DNA of 56,827 nt from Zopfochytrium polystomum (GCA_025765615.1 JAIVFJ010000363.1:1-56827), one strand, 5' to 3'; shown: positions 1-11,229, numbered from the stretch's first letter. The notes: generated from the sequence alone by a model not told the origin. Numbers and translations are program-made.

Positions 1-1542
1 ACTGCAAGCCATATGGGACATGTCAAGACTGTCTTGGAGAGACTCAGACAGCATCACCTCTATGCAAAGCTGGAGAAGTGTGAATTCCACAAAACCTCCA
101 TTGAGTTTTTGGGGTTCATTGTGTCTGACAATGGGATCTCCATGGCACCAGACAAGATCCAAACTATTCTTGAATGGAAGGCTCCAAATTCCATCAAGGA
201 TGTTCAAAGCTTCCTTGGGTTTTGCAACTTCTACAGAACCTTCATTGCCAACTATTCTGCCATAGCCAAGCCTCTCACTGATCTCACCAAGAAGACCACC
301 AAGTTTGAATGGACCCCAGCAGCAGAGCAAGCCTGGCTAGCTCTTAAGACAGCAACCACAAGTGCACCACTCCTTAAGCATGTGGATCCCTTGCTTCCCT
401 TCACCTTGGAAACTGATGCCTCAGACTATGCCCTCGGTGCTGTTCTGCCCCAGCCAAGCTCTCAGGACCCCTCTGCTCCTGTGCATCCAGTGGCATATTA
501 CTCCAGGAAGCTGAACAGTGCTGAGTGTAACTACACAGTCCATGACAAGGAGTTGCTTGCAATTGTGGAAGCATTCAAATTCTGGAGACACTACTTGGCT
601 GGTTCTAAAGGCATCTCTGTCTATTCTGATCACAAGAACCTCACCATCTTCAGGGCAAGGAGGTTGCTCAAGCAGAGGCATGCCAGGTGGGCTGAACTGC
701 TCTCTGAGTATGACTTTAAGCTGTGCTATTCTCCTGGCCACCTTAACACTGTGGCTGATGCCCTGTCAAGAAGAACAGACCTTGCACCTGAAGGGGGAGA
801 TGGTTTCACCCCACCATCCAAGACACACCTTTCATTGCTTCCTGACAGTGTGTGGGCCCATGCTATTTCCAAGGACCCCAAGCCTCACAAGATTCAAATC
901 AGCCAAGAAGAGGAAAAACTTGAGATACTCAAGACAAGGCATGATGCAGTAACAGCTGGACACCCAGGAGAGCACAAGACATATGAGCTTGTTTCCAGAG
1001 ACTTCTACTGGCCAGGCATGAGGAAGTACATCAAGAACTATGTCAGCAGCTGTGAAACCTGTCAAAGAAACAAATCCAGCAGACACAAGCCCTATGGACT
1101 TCTGGAGCCCCTCCCAATTGCCATCAGCCCTTGGTCATCAATATCCATGGACTTCATTGTGAAACTGCCCCCATCCCAAGGATTTGACTCTATCCTTGTT
1201 GTCATCTGCAGAAGGACAAAGTTGGCCCATTTCATCCCCTGCACTTAGAATATAGATGCACAAGGAACAGCAGACCTGTTTTTGCAGCACATGGTCAGGC
1301 TCCATGGGCTGCCTCAGTCAATCATCAGTGACAGAGGACCACAGTTCAGATCTCAATTTTGGAAAGCACTCACAGCAGCCCTTGGAATCAAGTCTCAACT
1401 GTCAACTGCTTATCACCCTCAGACTGATGGACAAACAGAAAGAACAAACCAGACTCTGGTGCAGTATTTGAGGTGCTATGTCAGCTATCAAGGTGCCCCA
1501 CCAAGTTGTAGAAAAGGCCCAAAGGGGGAGATGATGTTATGA
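1..1542 (+). pseudogene. Ty3/gypsy pol polyprotein fragment (RT thumb, RNase H, integrase)
   Basis: The frame is open from base 1. RNase H carries TDASDYALGAVL, the HDKELLAI glutamate and the YSDHKNL aspartate. The integrase zinc finger follows (GHPGEHKTYELV, then CETCQRNK). The integrase core has [16 protein letters not shown] and the glutamate in [17 protein letters not shown] at 1246-1248 interrupts the core between its first and second catalytic aspartates; the same frame resumes immediately and continues to 1542, so this is a nonsense change and not a frameshift. After the glutamate helix the protein departs from the family: the usual C-terminal region and any chromodomain are absent, and only a short tail precedes the LTR. 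Inactive copy. Confidence 0.9.
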
Positions 1543-1842
1543 ATCACTCTCTGGACACCTCTCAAACGTTCTAGAACATTCCTTCATGGAACCTTGTGGA
1601 ACCTTCTGGAACCTTCTTTGCTTTCCTGACTTGTCTTGTTGTCATTGGTATCATTGGTATCATTGTATTACTAATTGCTCTTTCTGGAATTTTCTTTGAG
1701 TCTTGACAAGGAAGGCTCTCAAAAGGTATAAAAGGGGGATGGGGGACCTGTCCCATCCCTCAAGTGAATTATTGTTTCCAATACAATCATCACTCCTCTC
1801 AGTTCCATGTCTGCCTTGTCCTGTCCTGCCATGTTCCTGACA
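1535..1842 (+). repeat. 3' LTR of the Ty3/gypsy element
   Basis: The LTR follows a purine tract (AAAGGGGGAGA, 1521-1531) and runs from TGTTA to TGACA, an imperfect TG...CA inverted pair. A TATA box (TATAAAAG) lies at 1727-1734 and short CTTCTGGAACCTT-type direct repeats lie around 1590-1620. The first base could be 1532 instead of 1535 because TGATGTTATG offers two TG starts. No partner LTR is present to settle this. Confidence 0.75.
1727..1734 (+). promoter_or_regulatory. TATA box in the gypsy LTR
   Basis: TATAAAAG in the middle of the LTR, the expected position of the U3 core promoter. Confidence 0.6.
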
Positions 1843-3320
1843 CGATTGGAAACTGGCTCATTCTTAACTCACTTCGATCTAGATTCCCAGGCATCCTCCT
1901 CAGGTCAAATGACGTCGCGAATATGCGGCAAAAACTGCGAATGGAGGAGCTTGGGGGGCAGACTTCGATGGAGGCGCTTCTACAACGACTCCAGGCAACT
2001 GGCTACCACAACTCGTTTCAGCTGGATCCCTGCACAAATCGTGTCCAACACCTCTTCTTTGCATCTGCTCGCTCTATTGAGAACTTTTGCGCTCGACCTT
2101 CAGTTCTTCTGATGGATTGTACTTACAAAACCAACAAATTTCAGCTTCCACTGCTTAATATTGTCACGGTTTCGGAAAATGGCCAGACCCTAAACGTCGC
2201 ATTTGCTTTTCTGTGTCGGGAGGAGGTGGAGGACTATATGTGGGCGTTTCAGCAGCTTTCGAATTTGCTGATGGACAAGTTCCTGGTGTCGTGCTCACTG
2301 ATCGCGAATTGGCTTTGATGAATGCACTACAAGAAGTCTTTCCAACGTCGAGCAATTTTCTTTGTCGATGGCACATCAATAAGAATGTTGTTGCAAACGT
2401 AAAGCCTATGTTCACCGACTGGTGGAAAAAAGTTCGAGACCTTCTTGAAGGAATGGACTGCACTGACCTATTCCAAATCTTCAGAGGAGTTATCAGTGGC
2501 CATGTCTCGCTTGCAGAGCAATTACTTCGAAGACTGGCAGCAGCAGCAGCTATGTTGAAAAGTGGTTGGAGCAAAAGGAGCGCTTCATCGATGCATGGAC
2601 CGACTTGAAGCTGCATCTTGGGAATACCGCTACATCTCGTGTCGAAGGAAATCACTCAGTGGTCAAAAAATATCTTGAACAGTCCAACAACGACCTCCTT
2701 GGCGCATTTCTATGCATCGAACGCTATTTGTCTCACCAGTACGAACGAGAGCTAGACCTGAGGGCTGAGAATTTAACGAAGCGACCTTTGCGTTTCTTTC
2801 ATCGTTTCCTTGGACCTGGCCTCACAAGAATATCCCACTACGCTCTGGCTTAATTCTATCGCAGATACATCGGTTAGAAGAAGGAGTTACTGAGTGCAGC
2901 GGTCGCTTTCGAGCATCATTCGGTCTCCCATGAGTCCACGAAATTTCCGCAGCCATGCACAGCAGGAGGGCAATCACCACAGAAGACGTTCACCCACATT
3001 GGCGCATTTTCAATAAGGTCATTCAACCTGCGTACATGCCTCTGTCGTCTCTGGACAAACAACTTGCGGCTGTTTTGGCGGTTGCTGCTGATATGCCAGT
3101 GTCGACAAAGCAGCGCCTCCTCGAGCAATCCCAAGCAATTGTCGACGGACCGGTGCAGCAAAGTATTTTGAACCCGGAGCCTGCAGCAGAGCGAGGCAGG
3201 CCAAAGTCCAGGAAGCAAAAGCGGCTGGCAGCAAAAGCAACGACTCGCATTCCCAGCAGCTTTGAGCTCGTGGAGGTGCCTGCGCGTCAGCGAAAATGCG
3301 AATCGCACCCGTTCGACTAA
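1843..3320 (+). pseudogene. Mutator-like (MULE/FAR1-type) transposase, frameshifted
   Basis: The coding match starts directly after the gypsy LTR and runs through three frames. The first DDE aspartate is in LLMDCTYKTNKFQLPLL (about 2113-2160), the second in VVLTDRELALMNALQEVFP (about 2285-2340), followed by the family LCRWHINKN Cys-His motif. The glutamate lies in TSRVEGNHSVVKK (about 2632-2670). Further on come the CSGRFRASFGLP and VHPHW motifs and a basic RGRPKSRKQK tail ending at 3320. Breaks lie near 2240-2270, near 2560-2600, after 2853, and near 2931 where one base is missing. No terminal inverted repeats were identified. The N-terminal DNA-binding part is absent or was removed by the LTR insertion. 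These residues identify a MULE transposase; inactivity is inferred from the breaks. Confidence 0.85.
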
Positions 3321-3348
3321 CTGATTGGCGGACGAGCGAGTGGCGAAC

Positions 3349-5243
3349 ATGGCCGACACTGCCGCCGACGCCGCCGCCGCCACCGACACTGCACAAGCCG
3401 GCAAACATGTCGCTACCACGAAACAGCAGCAGCAGCAGCTGGAATTCGCCGTCGCCGTCTTCGAAGGCGGCGAAGGGGGTGGAGGGAATCAGCCTGAGGA
3501 GTCGGCTGCCGCAACCCTGCCAGTCGACTCCACCGCCGTCACTGACCCGCGCCGCATCGCCCCGTCGCTCAGTAACTGGCAGTTTGCCCTGCTCTTCCTC
3601 GGCCTCAGCACCTCGACGTTCCTCGCCGCCCTCGATGTGGTGCGTAGTCCCTCATCCTTTAGATAGAGCAGGGACACACCTCCTTCTCCCAACACTTCCC
3701 CGCCACTCCCCAAAAATAGACGATCGTCGCCGTCGCGTTCCAAGCGATCGCCGACGAGTTCGCCGCGCAGGACCAAGTCGCGTGGGTCGCGACCGCATAC
3801 CTACTCACTTCGACAGCGTTCGTCCCGCTGTACGGTCAGCTCGCTGACATCTTTGGGCGCAAGCCGACGTTTCTGTTTGCGATTGTCGTGTTTGAGGTCG
3901 GGAGCGCGCTGTGCGGGGTTGCTAACAGTATGGCGGTTAGTACGCACTAAATAAGATGCCATCCACCGAGGGGAAGCAGACTTATAGTATTTTTGTCAAA
4001 AAATAGCTTCTCGTGCTCGGTCGGCATTTTCTCGCTCGTGCTGATCATCATTGCCGATCTGGTCCGGCCGCAAGACCGCGCAAAGTGGAGCGGGATGATC
4101 GGGGCGTCGTTCGGGTTCGCTTCGTTGGCTGGTGAGTCTAACAAATTGAGAATGAAATCCCCACTGTTACTTTGATCATCTAACAATCTCCAACAGGACT
4201 CCTCGGCGGCGTGTTTGTCGACCATCTCTCCTGGCGCTGGGTCTTTTACATCAACCTTCCCCTCGGGTGCATCGCTATCCTCGCCGCCATCCTCTTTCTA
4301 AAAGTCGAGACCCAAAAAGTCACCAACAAGTCCGCGGCGTTCGCGTCCATCGACTGGCTCGGCACCGCGCTGCTCGTCGGCGCCGTTGTCTGCATCTTGA
4401 TTCCCCTCCAGGGCGGAGGCACGCAGTACGCTGTTTGCGGTCGGAGCGGCCTTGGTCGTCGCGTTTGCGGTCGTGCAGGCCAAGGTGGCAAAGAACCCGC
4501 TTGTCCCAACCGAGCTGGTCAGGGACCCAAAAGTTGCGGCGACGCTGCTTGCGACGTTTTTCTTTGGGTGCTCGTTCTACGGGTTTATTTACTACGTTCC
4601 GCAGTGGTACCAGATCGCCCTGGGAGGTGAGTGCTGGAATCCCATCTTCTTCATGTGAAAGTTGAGTCTCTCGAACTGCTCACGCGAAACAGATTCCGCG
4701 ACCTCTGCTGGCGTCCGATCCCTCCCCTTTGTGCTTGGCGCCGTCGCAGTCTCCATGACGACCGGCACGCTCTCGAGCGCCACCAGCCTCGCCTGGCCCT
4801 TCATCCCCGCCAGCAGCCTCCTCCTCTCCCTCGCCGCGATCCTCTGCTCCCTCCTCTCCGCCGTCTCCACCACCGCCGCCCAGCTCCTCGCCTTTCTCCT
4901 CGCCGGCGTCGGCACGGGTCTCTCGATGCAAATGCTCCCTATCCTCGCCCAGTTCGCCGCCGCGCCGCACTTGCTCGCCACCGCCACCGCGCTCTCGGGG
5001 TTCTGTGAGACGCTCGGCGGCGCGGTCGGGCTCGCGGCGTTCGCCGCGGCGTTCAACGCCGTGCTGCCGGGAAAGGTCGAGGCGAACTTGGAGAGGGCGA
5101 ATGTGGCGCTGCATTTTTTGGTGCCCGGGGTCGGCGTGGAGTATTGCATGGTGGCAACTTCGGTGATGATTGGAGTGTGTGCGTTGTTTATGAAGAAGGA
5201 CAGGTTGCCGTCGAGGAAGGACGCGCCGCAGTTTGGACACTGA
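3349..5243 (+). pseudogene. DHA2-type major facilitator transporter, five exons with two frame breaks
   Basis: A 14-helix drug:H+ antiporter (DHA2) fold is indicated by WVATAYLLTSTAFVPLYGQL, ADIFGRK (the loop 2-3 signature) and SWRWVFYINLPLG after helix 5. Predicted exons are 3349-3639, 3720-3935, 4007-4131, 4197-4626 and 4693-5243, each joined by GT...AG. The acidic and Gln-rich N-terminal tail precedes the first helix. Two places do not fit: around 4007-4020 the usual G-R-x-x-Q-G-x-G-G-G segment is missing or shifted, and near 4430 the frame changes just after the conserved GGGTQYA with loss of about six residues. There are no in-frame nonsense codons elsewhere. The gene may be a recent pseudogene or an intact gene with assembly indels. 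A diverged paralogue lies at 15037-17036 on the other strand. Probable plasma- or vacuolar-membrane efflux pump; substrate unknown. Confidence 0.8.
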
Positions 5244-5464
5244 GGGCGCACTGTGCCTGTTTAACACCTCTTGATATTCCGACAAAGTTCTCCCGCCGCA
5301 GTTCCTCAAGTTGAGTTGCTTGACACGAGGGGCAAAGGAGATGCATCAGTTTGTTTGCAAGTCCGCCGCATGGTTTGCAAAAGTTCGCGTGTTTCCGACT
5401 CTCAAAGCGTGTTTATGAAACGAAAAATGCACAAGGACAGCGGGCAAAACAGCGGGGTAAAAAT

Positions 5465-5800
5465 TGTTTAGTGGTTTCCAGTTTTTCCCTGCTGACGTCG
5501 TTCTCGGTGGGCGGCTGGTCACTGTTCAGATACTTTAGCGACGTCGCAGCGAACGGTACGACAACGACCGTGTTCGTGAATAACATGCACGCGTACTTGG
5601 ACGCCAACGGGCTCGACAGAGTGGACATTGACTACTAATATCCAGGGTGCGTACCACAGGAACTATTCCCTCTTTTGAAGTTTGACTCGAAAGAGCTCCT
5701 TTCTTCTTCTATTGAATAGTGGTGGCGGAGAGTCTTGCAACTCGGTGCATGAGGGCGATCTGATGGCAAGAATCTTCGATTATTGCTGTCTGAGTGGTCA
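5465..5800 (+). pseudogene. GH18 chitinase relic with a stop at the catalytic glutamate
   Basis: Two landmarks of glycoside hydrolase family 18 are in register: the SVGGW strand (about 5506-5520) and the DxxDxD catalytic strand (about 5615-5635, reading LDRVDIDY). In GH18 enzymes the residue after D-x-D-Y is the proton-donor glutamate; here the codon is TAA (5636-5638) and the frame continues with YPG. A GT...AG intron can be drawn from about 5647 to 5719, after which GGGESCNSVHEGDLMARIF matches the following GH18 segment. Upstream barrel strands and the rest of the catalytic domain are absent, so this is a fragment of roughly 90 residues. It would have acted on chitin at the wall or outside the cell. 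Confidence 0.72.
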
Positions 5801-5804
5801 CAGG

Positions 5805-7690
5805 AGAGGCGGTACATTTTTTCATCTTTTTTTTTCTCAAAAATTTTTTCTTATTGCCTCTGACCAGTGTCAGCGCCGCATATGCTGAATTTGGGATGTC
5901 ATTATTCCGGGCTTCCTCGATCTTCATATAATGAATCTCCCTCACGCCGAGTCAACATCCTCTCAGACGGCACGGCCGATAGCTCAGAACCGTGGGCGCG
6001 CCGCTCAAAGGCCGCAACAGCCGACAATAAATGCTTGCTGACGTTCAAGGGGGCAGGGTTGTTAATATTTGGACTGCCAAGGACAGCAGTGAAGCGCCTT
6101 TTATTGTCCATTCTGGACCTTTGGCGGGTTTGTCCCCAGATCAGCAACTTTGGACGGTCCAAAATCCTGCCATTTTTTGTTTTGTTTATCTTTCGGACGT
6201 TCGCTTGTTTTCACACACACACAAAGCCTTGCGCCCACCCCACTCCACCCATTTATCCAACGGCGAGCGGTCAAAAAAAACAACGGAAAACAGTCAAATT
6301 TTTTTAGTAATGCTCTGCAATAGGACTTTTTCCGTCGTGCTGCTGACGTCCGACTCAATTGTTCTCATCACTTCCTTTTTTTGGTGGGGGGCTGAGCCCA
6401 AAAGGCGGAGGTGGAACTCCGTTGACGCTCTCTCTCTCTGTCTCCCTTTGTCTCTCTCTCTCTCTCTTCCAGGGTTTATCCATCTTTGGGTAACCACGGA
6501 AGACGAAGGCAAAAAATACTTTTTGATGAGAAATGGAGGGGAAAGGGGCCTCGATGAACCCGGCACTCGCACGGGAACAACCCGAGAGGAAGCGATTGAG
6601 TGAGAACGAACAGAAAAAAAAAGCTCCATTGGTTTCCCCGCTCTTCATCGATATCACAGAGCCATCTATTTAACGCGCGGCCTCGTGATCCGAGGCAGCA
6701 GAGATGGCGTGATTGATCCAGGGTTGCTTGGTTTTCGTCTCGAACAACCTGTTTCGAATTTCCAGGTTTCTCTTTGGAGAAAGAGGGAGATGCGTGTGAG
6801 TTTTGGGAGCGAGAGATTGGTGTATATGTGTGTGTGGGTGTGAGTGTGTCTTGGGATAGTTGTAGAACAAGGACGATTGTCAAAATGGATGAGGGGCGGG
6901 GAGATAGTATTTATCCTGTTTGCTTGGCTCTTCGGTTGTGGGGCGCCGAATGCCCGGGCGCGGAGTCGGAACTGGTGTGTTGGGATGAGGTGAATAATGC
7001 AATGCTGGCCGCGGCCGCAACAAGAACAAACAAGCAAACGAGCAGCCGATGCCACAATCTCATCAGCGATCACGAGTGCCTTCTACTTTTTCTTCTTCCT
7101 CTTCTAATTTGTATTTTATCCCTACATGCCATAAACAGTTGCGGCTCCACCGCCGGGCTGTCCCCCGCCCGTTCCCCGCTGCTTTCGGTTCCGATAAGGC
7201 GGCGGCGGTCGTGGGTGGGTGGGTGTGCTCAGCCCGCGGCGGCCAGCATTTCAAGCAATTTGAGTTGCTGTAAAATTTCGCTGCGTTGCGAGCACTGGAG
7301 AGAGAGACAAACAAACAAACGAACAAACAAACAAACAGCACTGGGAGAAAATTCATCCTGTCATGATAATGTGTGCGTGTGTGTGCGTGCGTGTGTGCGT
7401 GCGTGTCCGTGGGTGCCCGGCAAGCATCCTTGTTATCCATTTCACGCTCGGCAACGCGGAACTGAAACTATTATACTGAAAACGAACCAAAAAAGAAACG
7501 AAAGAAAAAAAACTGACAACAAAAGGAAAAAAAATCGCTTGCGTGTCGCTGCCAGTCAAAGTCGGTCCGCCTGCGCAACTGACAAAGAAGAGGGCGCAGC
7601 CAGTATGGAGCGCAGAGAAGCCCAAACAGGATAAATACATAAACAGGGCCTCTCCCCCAAATGGATAGAGCCAAAAAGAAAGGACGACCA
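5805..7690 (+). other. Intergenic stretch, no supported gene
   Basis: Dense in homopolymers and simple repeats: CT/CTCT tracts (6428-6470), GTGT tracts (6825-6850 and 7370-7410), AAAC repeats (7300-7336) and poly-A. The longest reading frames are made of these repeats and have no recognisable domain. Part of it may be the promoter of the gene at 7708. Confidence 0.6.
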
Positions 7691-7707
7691 AACACTACCC
7701 ACCAAAG

Positions 7708-7916
7708 ATGCAAGGCATCCGCACTGTCCCATTCTCCGAGCCTCGTCCACAACTGCAACCACAACTGTTTCCGAGTCCGCCGTCGACGGCGCCTTCGGCG
7801 GGCCAGCAAGCAAGCCAGGTAGTCAACTTCGTCTTCCAAGTCGCCGTGCCGGCCAACCAGCTGATGTTGCGCGGCGGGCTCGGAACCGGCGGCGCATTCC
7901 AGCTGTTTGCTGCACC

Positions 7917-7950
<34 letters not shown>

Positions 7951-8820
7951 TTGTCGATTCCAATGGTCACCCGCTCCGGCCAAGTCTTTCATCTGCAACT
8001 TGCGTCGCCGGCGGTCCCATCACCGCCTCGACCACCACTCCTTCCACCTGCGCAGTCAACCGCCACGCCTCGCCCCCCACTGCCGCCGCAGAAACTTGCG
8101 CAACCCACTTGCGCACACCCAACTCCAAACTCCAACGTGACTCTTCCAAAGCTCGAACCGGCCTCCGTCACACCACCATCACCTCCCACAAGCATCTTGC
8201 AAGCTCCCACCAGAGCCGCCACACCCACCACCGCCACCAGCACCGCCACCATTACCAACGTCACCACCACCGACCCTGACAAATCCGACTCTTCCACCGC
8301 GCACCGCCACCGCCGCTCAGCGCCCTGCGCGCACAACCGCCGGCGCTCGCAGTGCATCGCGTGCTTCGAGCTCGGGCACGGCGGCGGGTCCATCTGCATC
8401 CACCGACGACGGAAAGCCGGCTGCCGGCTGTGCCGCATCGAGGGGCGGCGGTACACCGACGAAAGCGGGCAGCCGCGACGCCGGATCCGCGGGCCAAACA
8501 CGTACGTGCCGCCACCGCCGCCGCCGCCACCGATGCCGCCGCAGATTGCGACGGCTGTGGCGGCAGGTAGTACGGTGAGCGGTGGTGGCGGCGGCGCGAT
8601 GCCAACGACGACTGCGACGGCGCCGGCGCCGCCGCCGTCGAAGAGGGGGCCAAGCGTGTTCAGCGTCGAGGCGCTGTGCGGGCTGCCAGTGCACGCGCAG
8701 AGGACCCCGGCGGAACCCTTGGGCGGGCTCCGGTCTCCCGAATCCACTCCAGGGTCGACCAGGCGGTCGTTCTCTGGGTCGCCGACGCCCGAGGTCGAGC
8801 AGCATGCGCTGAGTGCATAG
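7708..8820 (+). CDS. Pro/Gln-rich protein with two CxH-x6-CxxC modules
   Basis: Single-exon frame of 370 residues. Residues about 1-200 are low complexity: Pro/Gln-rich with an uninterrupted polyglutamine run (CAG repeats, 7917-7950) and Pro/Thr-rich stretches. Residues about 200-250 hold a compact Cys/His module: APCAHNRRRSQCIAC, then a GHGGGSI linker, then CIHRRRKAGCRLC. That is C-x-H-x6-C-x2-C, ten residues, and the same spacing again, surrounded by arginines. This could bind zinc or nucleic acid, but I do not recognise a named family. The C-terminal third is Pro-, Gly- and Ser-rich. There is no signal peptide or membrane segment, so it is probably nuclear or cytosolic. Degraded partial copies lie at 9396-9790, 11370-11500 (minus) and 13497-13720, interleaved with the six-Cys genes. 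Confidence 0.68.
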
Positions 8821-9395
8821 GCGGATTGTGCAAGCTCATCAATGGAAGGAGGATGGAGTTCAAGAGCGTAATTTATTTGTAAAGAAAGAGTGCAGGGCGG
8901 CATGACGATGATATGGATCAAGAGGGAACGAGAATACATATGCAGTTGGTGGCAAAGAACCTTTTTTCTAGGAAGACCTTTTGTGCGGGGTTCGCAGGTT
9001 TCCGCAAGCGCGTCCTCCTCCTCCGCCTGGCACTGGCCCCCTGCGTTTATCCATATTCGTCAACTCATACTAATACTTACAGCCGAGAGAAAAAATAAAC
9101 AAAAACAAAAAAAAAAAAAAGCAAAGAGAGGTTCTCGCACTGTGCTTGAGAATGCTTACCAATTTAGGAGGATGACTAGCCAACCTTCCGTATTTGCACA
9201 GAGTTTATGGAGTATTTGAAGAAGCACTGGACTACAGACAGACAGAGCTTTTAAATGTTATATTTTTGATCAAATGAAAATGAAAGAATAATTTTTCCGC
9301 CAGAAAATAGCAAACACTCGCTCGACAACCACCACGCAAGGCCTCCACGCTTACCCGCTCGCAGCCCGCCAACAAGCACAAGCACAACCGCAACT
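8821..9395 (+). other. 3' flank and intergenic, no supported gene
   Basis: AT-rich with a poly-A tract (about 9105-9120). Nothing coding is recognised. The last 100 bases begin to resemble the upstream coding part of the gene at 7708. Confidence 0.5.
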
Positions 9396-9790
9396 ATGTA
9401 CAAATCAGTCAGAGTTGTCGGCGGGCCAACTGGAAAGCCATGTAGTCAACCTCTCTTTAATACGTCGTTCCAGCCCACCGCTGCGGCTGATGCGGGCTCG
9501 CACCCACTGGCGCCGGATTCAACCAACAACTGTCGTTCTCGTTGCTCAGCCGATCGGGTTAAGCCATTTAAATGCAATTTGCGCCACCAAAGACGCCCTT
9601 ACCGTCCCCGACACTCCTCCTACCCCACAACTCACCAACATAAGCCCCCCCAGCACAAACACCATCAACCCCAGCAAGACCAACTCCGCCGCCGCTCGGC
9701 GCCCTGCGCGCACAACCGCCGGGTTAATCAAGGACACCAACGTTGTTCCATGTGCCGGATGTTAAATCACACTAGTAGACCTCCAGTCCG
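9396..9790 (+). pseudogene. Degraded copy of the CxH-x6-CxxC gene
   Basis: Two stretches match the gene at 7708. Bases about 9418-9470 match about 7796-7848 (CGGCGGGCCA...TAGTCAAC). Bases about 9685-9720 match about 8310-8343 and encode RRSAPCAHNRR. After that the first module loses its spacing and the second module is missing. The 3' portion (from about 9725) continues into the left arm of the inverted repeat. Confidence 0.6.
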
Positions 9791-10258
9791 CTATCTTTCT
9801 ACCACCGTAGGCTCTCTAAGAAGTGGACCAGGTGGAACACTGAACGGAACCAAGAATGTCTGATTACGAGGTTCTTTTCTTCCGTATCAAAGCTCCAGCC
9901 GTGCTGTCGTTATCCATCATATTCATTTTTACCAGAGCAAAGTAAAATAAAAACGCGAAAGTGGATTTGGGAGACAAGAGGCGTGCTTACTGCGGAGCAG
10001 GCTCAGGAGGAAGAGGCGACAACGACGGCAGCCACGAGGATCGGGGTGGCGAAGGGGTTGATGGTCGCCGCTGAAGACACCAAGTTGATCTGGGCCGATG
10101 GAAGGTACGACAGGGAGGCCGTGGCGGTCGAGTTACCAGATGTACCCGAGGACGTAACGGTCACTGGATTGTAAAAGCCTGACTTGATTGTGGAAGAGGA
10201 GGAGACAGCGTTGGCGCTGGTAAGCGTGCCAGATATAATGACCCCGACACCACTGTTT
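9725..10258 (+). repeat. Left arm of a large imperfect inverted repeat
   Basis: Read on the minus strand, this arm matches about 10963-11500 on the plus strand. The inner end is the intron acceptor and exon 2 of the six-Cys protein family (GAAAACAGTGGTGTCGGGGT). The outer end is the degraded CxH-x6-CxxC relic (GACCTCCAGTC, GCTCTCTAAGAAGTGGACCA). Similarity is patchy, so the arm ends are approximate. Confidence 0.7.
10003..10251 (-). pseudogene. Orphan exon 2 of a six-Cys GPI-type protein
   Basis: On the minus strand an intron acceptor (AACAG) is followed by a frame starting GVGVIISGTLTSANAVSSSS, continuing Ser/Thr-rich, and ending in a hydrophobic tail and TGA at 10005-10003. This matches exon 2 of the intact copies at 10971-11229 and 12824-13076. 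No exon 1 precedes it: it sits in the left inverted-repeat arm facing the intact gene. It is therefore a partial copy without signal peptide or Cys domain. Confidence 0.75.
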
Positions 10259-10482
10259 TCAGCATTGAAATTTCACTACCACAAGGAAGGACATGTCTGC
10301 AGCTGGTAAAATACTGGCTGGCATTTGCAGCGATGCACGTTCCGAGTCAGGCGGTGGATTCCGAGTATTCGGGGAAAGACAGCGTGGGCGAGACAACGAG
10401 AATGGTGCCTTGCAGTTTGCGGGAAAGACACTGCATGCACAAACAGAAACAGAAAGAAGGAAAACAAATTTCCAGACGAGCA

Positions 10483-11229
10483 ATGCGCTTCGCATCCGCC
10501 GCCGCCGCCGCTGTCGCCGCAGCCACCTCGGCGCTCATCCTCACCGCCACTGCGGCCTCAGGGGCCGACTCGGCCTCGCCGCCGCCCACTCAAATGAGTC
10601 CTGCCTGCATTTCCGCAATCGCCGCCCTGGACAACAACGTCAACGTGCCGTGCGTCGCCAAGCACCCTTACCCCGGCACAGGCTCGTCAGCCTTCGCATC
10701 GCCCGAGGAGAAGGAAGCGTACAAGTGCGAATGCAGCACTCCTGGCCTTCTTGGCTACTCCCAGGCCATCGTTGACTCGTGCGACGTCATCATCGTCGCT
10801 GACATTGCAAGATATGGCTGGCTGGACGTCTTCACTGCCGTCAATATCGACCAGCTCAAGAAATTCTGCGGGTGAGCGTGCGAAATGACGAGTATATCCG
10901 CTTCTTTACTCTCATGATCGGTGCACAAAATCTAACTTCACGCCCAAATAATCCCAATCAACGAAAACAGTGGTGTCGGGGTCACTATAACAGGCACTCT
11001 TACCAGCGCCAGCGCTGTTTCCTCCTCCTCGACGAGCACAATCTCGTCAGGCACTTACATTCCAAGCATTACGTCATCGAGTGCATCTGGCAACTCGACT
11101 GCCACTGTCAGTCCTTCGTACCCTCCATCGTCGCAAACCAACTTGGTGTCTTCCGCCACGGCCATCAGTCCATACGCTGCCCCGATCCTCGTGGCTACTG
11201 TCGCCGTGGTCGCCTCTTTCTCTTTCTGA
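10483..11229 (+). CDS. Secreted six-cysteine GPI-anchored-type protein, copy 1
   Basis: Exon 1 is 10483-10871 and exon 2 is 10971-11229, joined by a GTGAGC...AACAG intron. The start at MRFASAAAAAV gives a clear signal peptide. The mature domain has the spacing C-x14-C-x24-C-x-C-x15-C-x28-C, with ASPEEKEAYKCEC and GLLGYSQAIVDSC as landmarks. Exon 2 encodes a Ser/Thr-rich stalk and a C-terminal hydrophobic segment ending at the stop, as in GPI-anchored wall or membrane proteins. The six cysteines recall elicitin-like or CFEM-like surface proteins, but spacing fits neither family well, so I give no family name. It sits in the loop of the large inverted repeat. The exon 1 boundary coincides with the repeat boundary. 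Confidence 0.82.

Larger units (their letters stand above)
1..1842 (+). mobile_element. Ty3/gypsy LTR retrotransposon, 5'-truncated by the window edge
   Basis: The window opens inside the reverse transcriptase of a Ty3/gypsy element. The domain order reads RT thumb, RNase H, integrase, polypurine tract, 3' LTR, which is diagnostic of Metaviridae-type elements. The copy is not autonomous: an in-frame stop lies in the integrase at 1246-1248, and the integrase C-terminus is missing because coding sequence jumps from the catalytic core almost directly to the purine-rich tract at about 1521-1531. The 5' LTR and gag lie outside the window. Confidence 0.93.

Noticed and set aside
6774..7634. Open frame of 286 codons on the plus strand
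   Set aside because: Composed of translated simple repeats (TNKRTNKQT, VCVCVRACVRAC) without any domain; sits in repeat-rich intergenic sequence.
7989..8939. Long minus-strand frame opposite the CxH-x6-CxxC gene
   Set aside because: Antisense shadow of a GC-rich, codon-biased gene; low complexity Gly/Val runs; the plus strand has the conserved Cys/His spacing that also survives in relic copies.
10003..10174. Plus-strand frame of 63 codons
   Set aside because: It is the complement of the orphan six-Cys exon 2, which has a splice acceptor and matches the paralogues.
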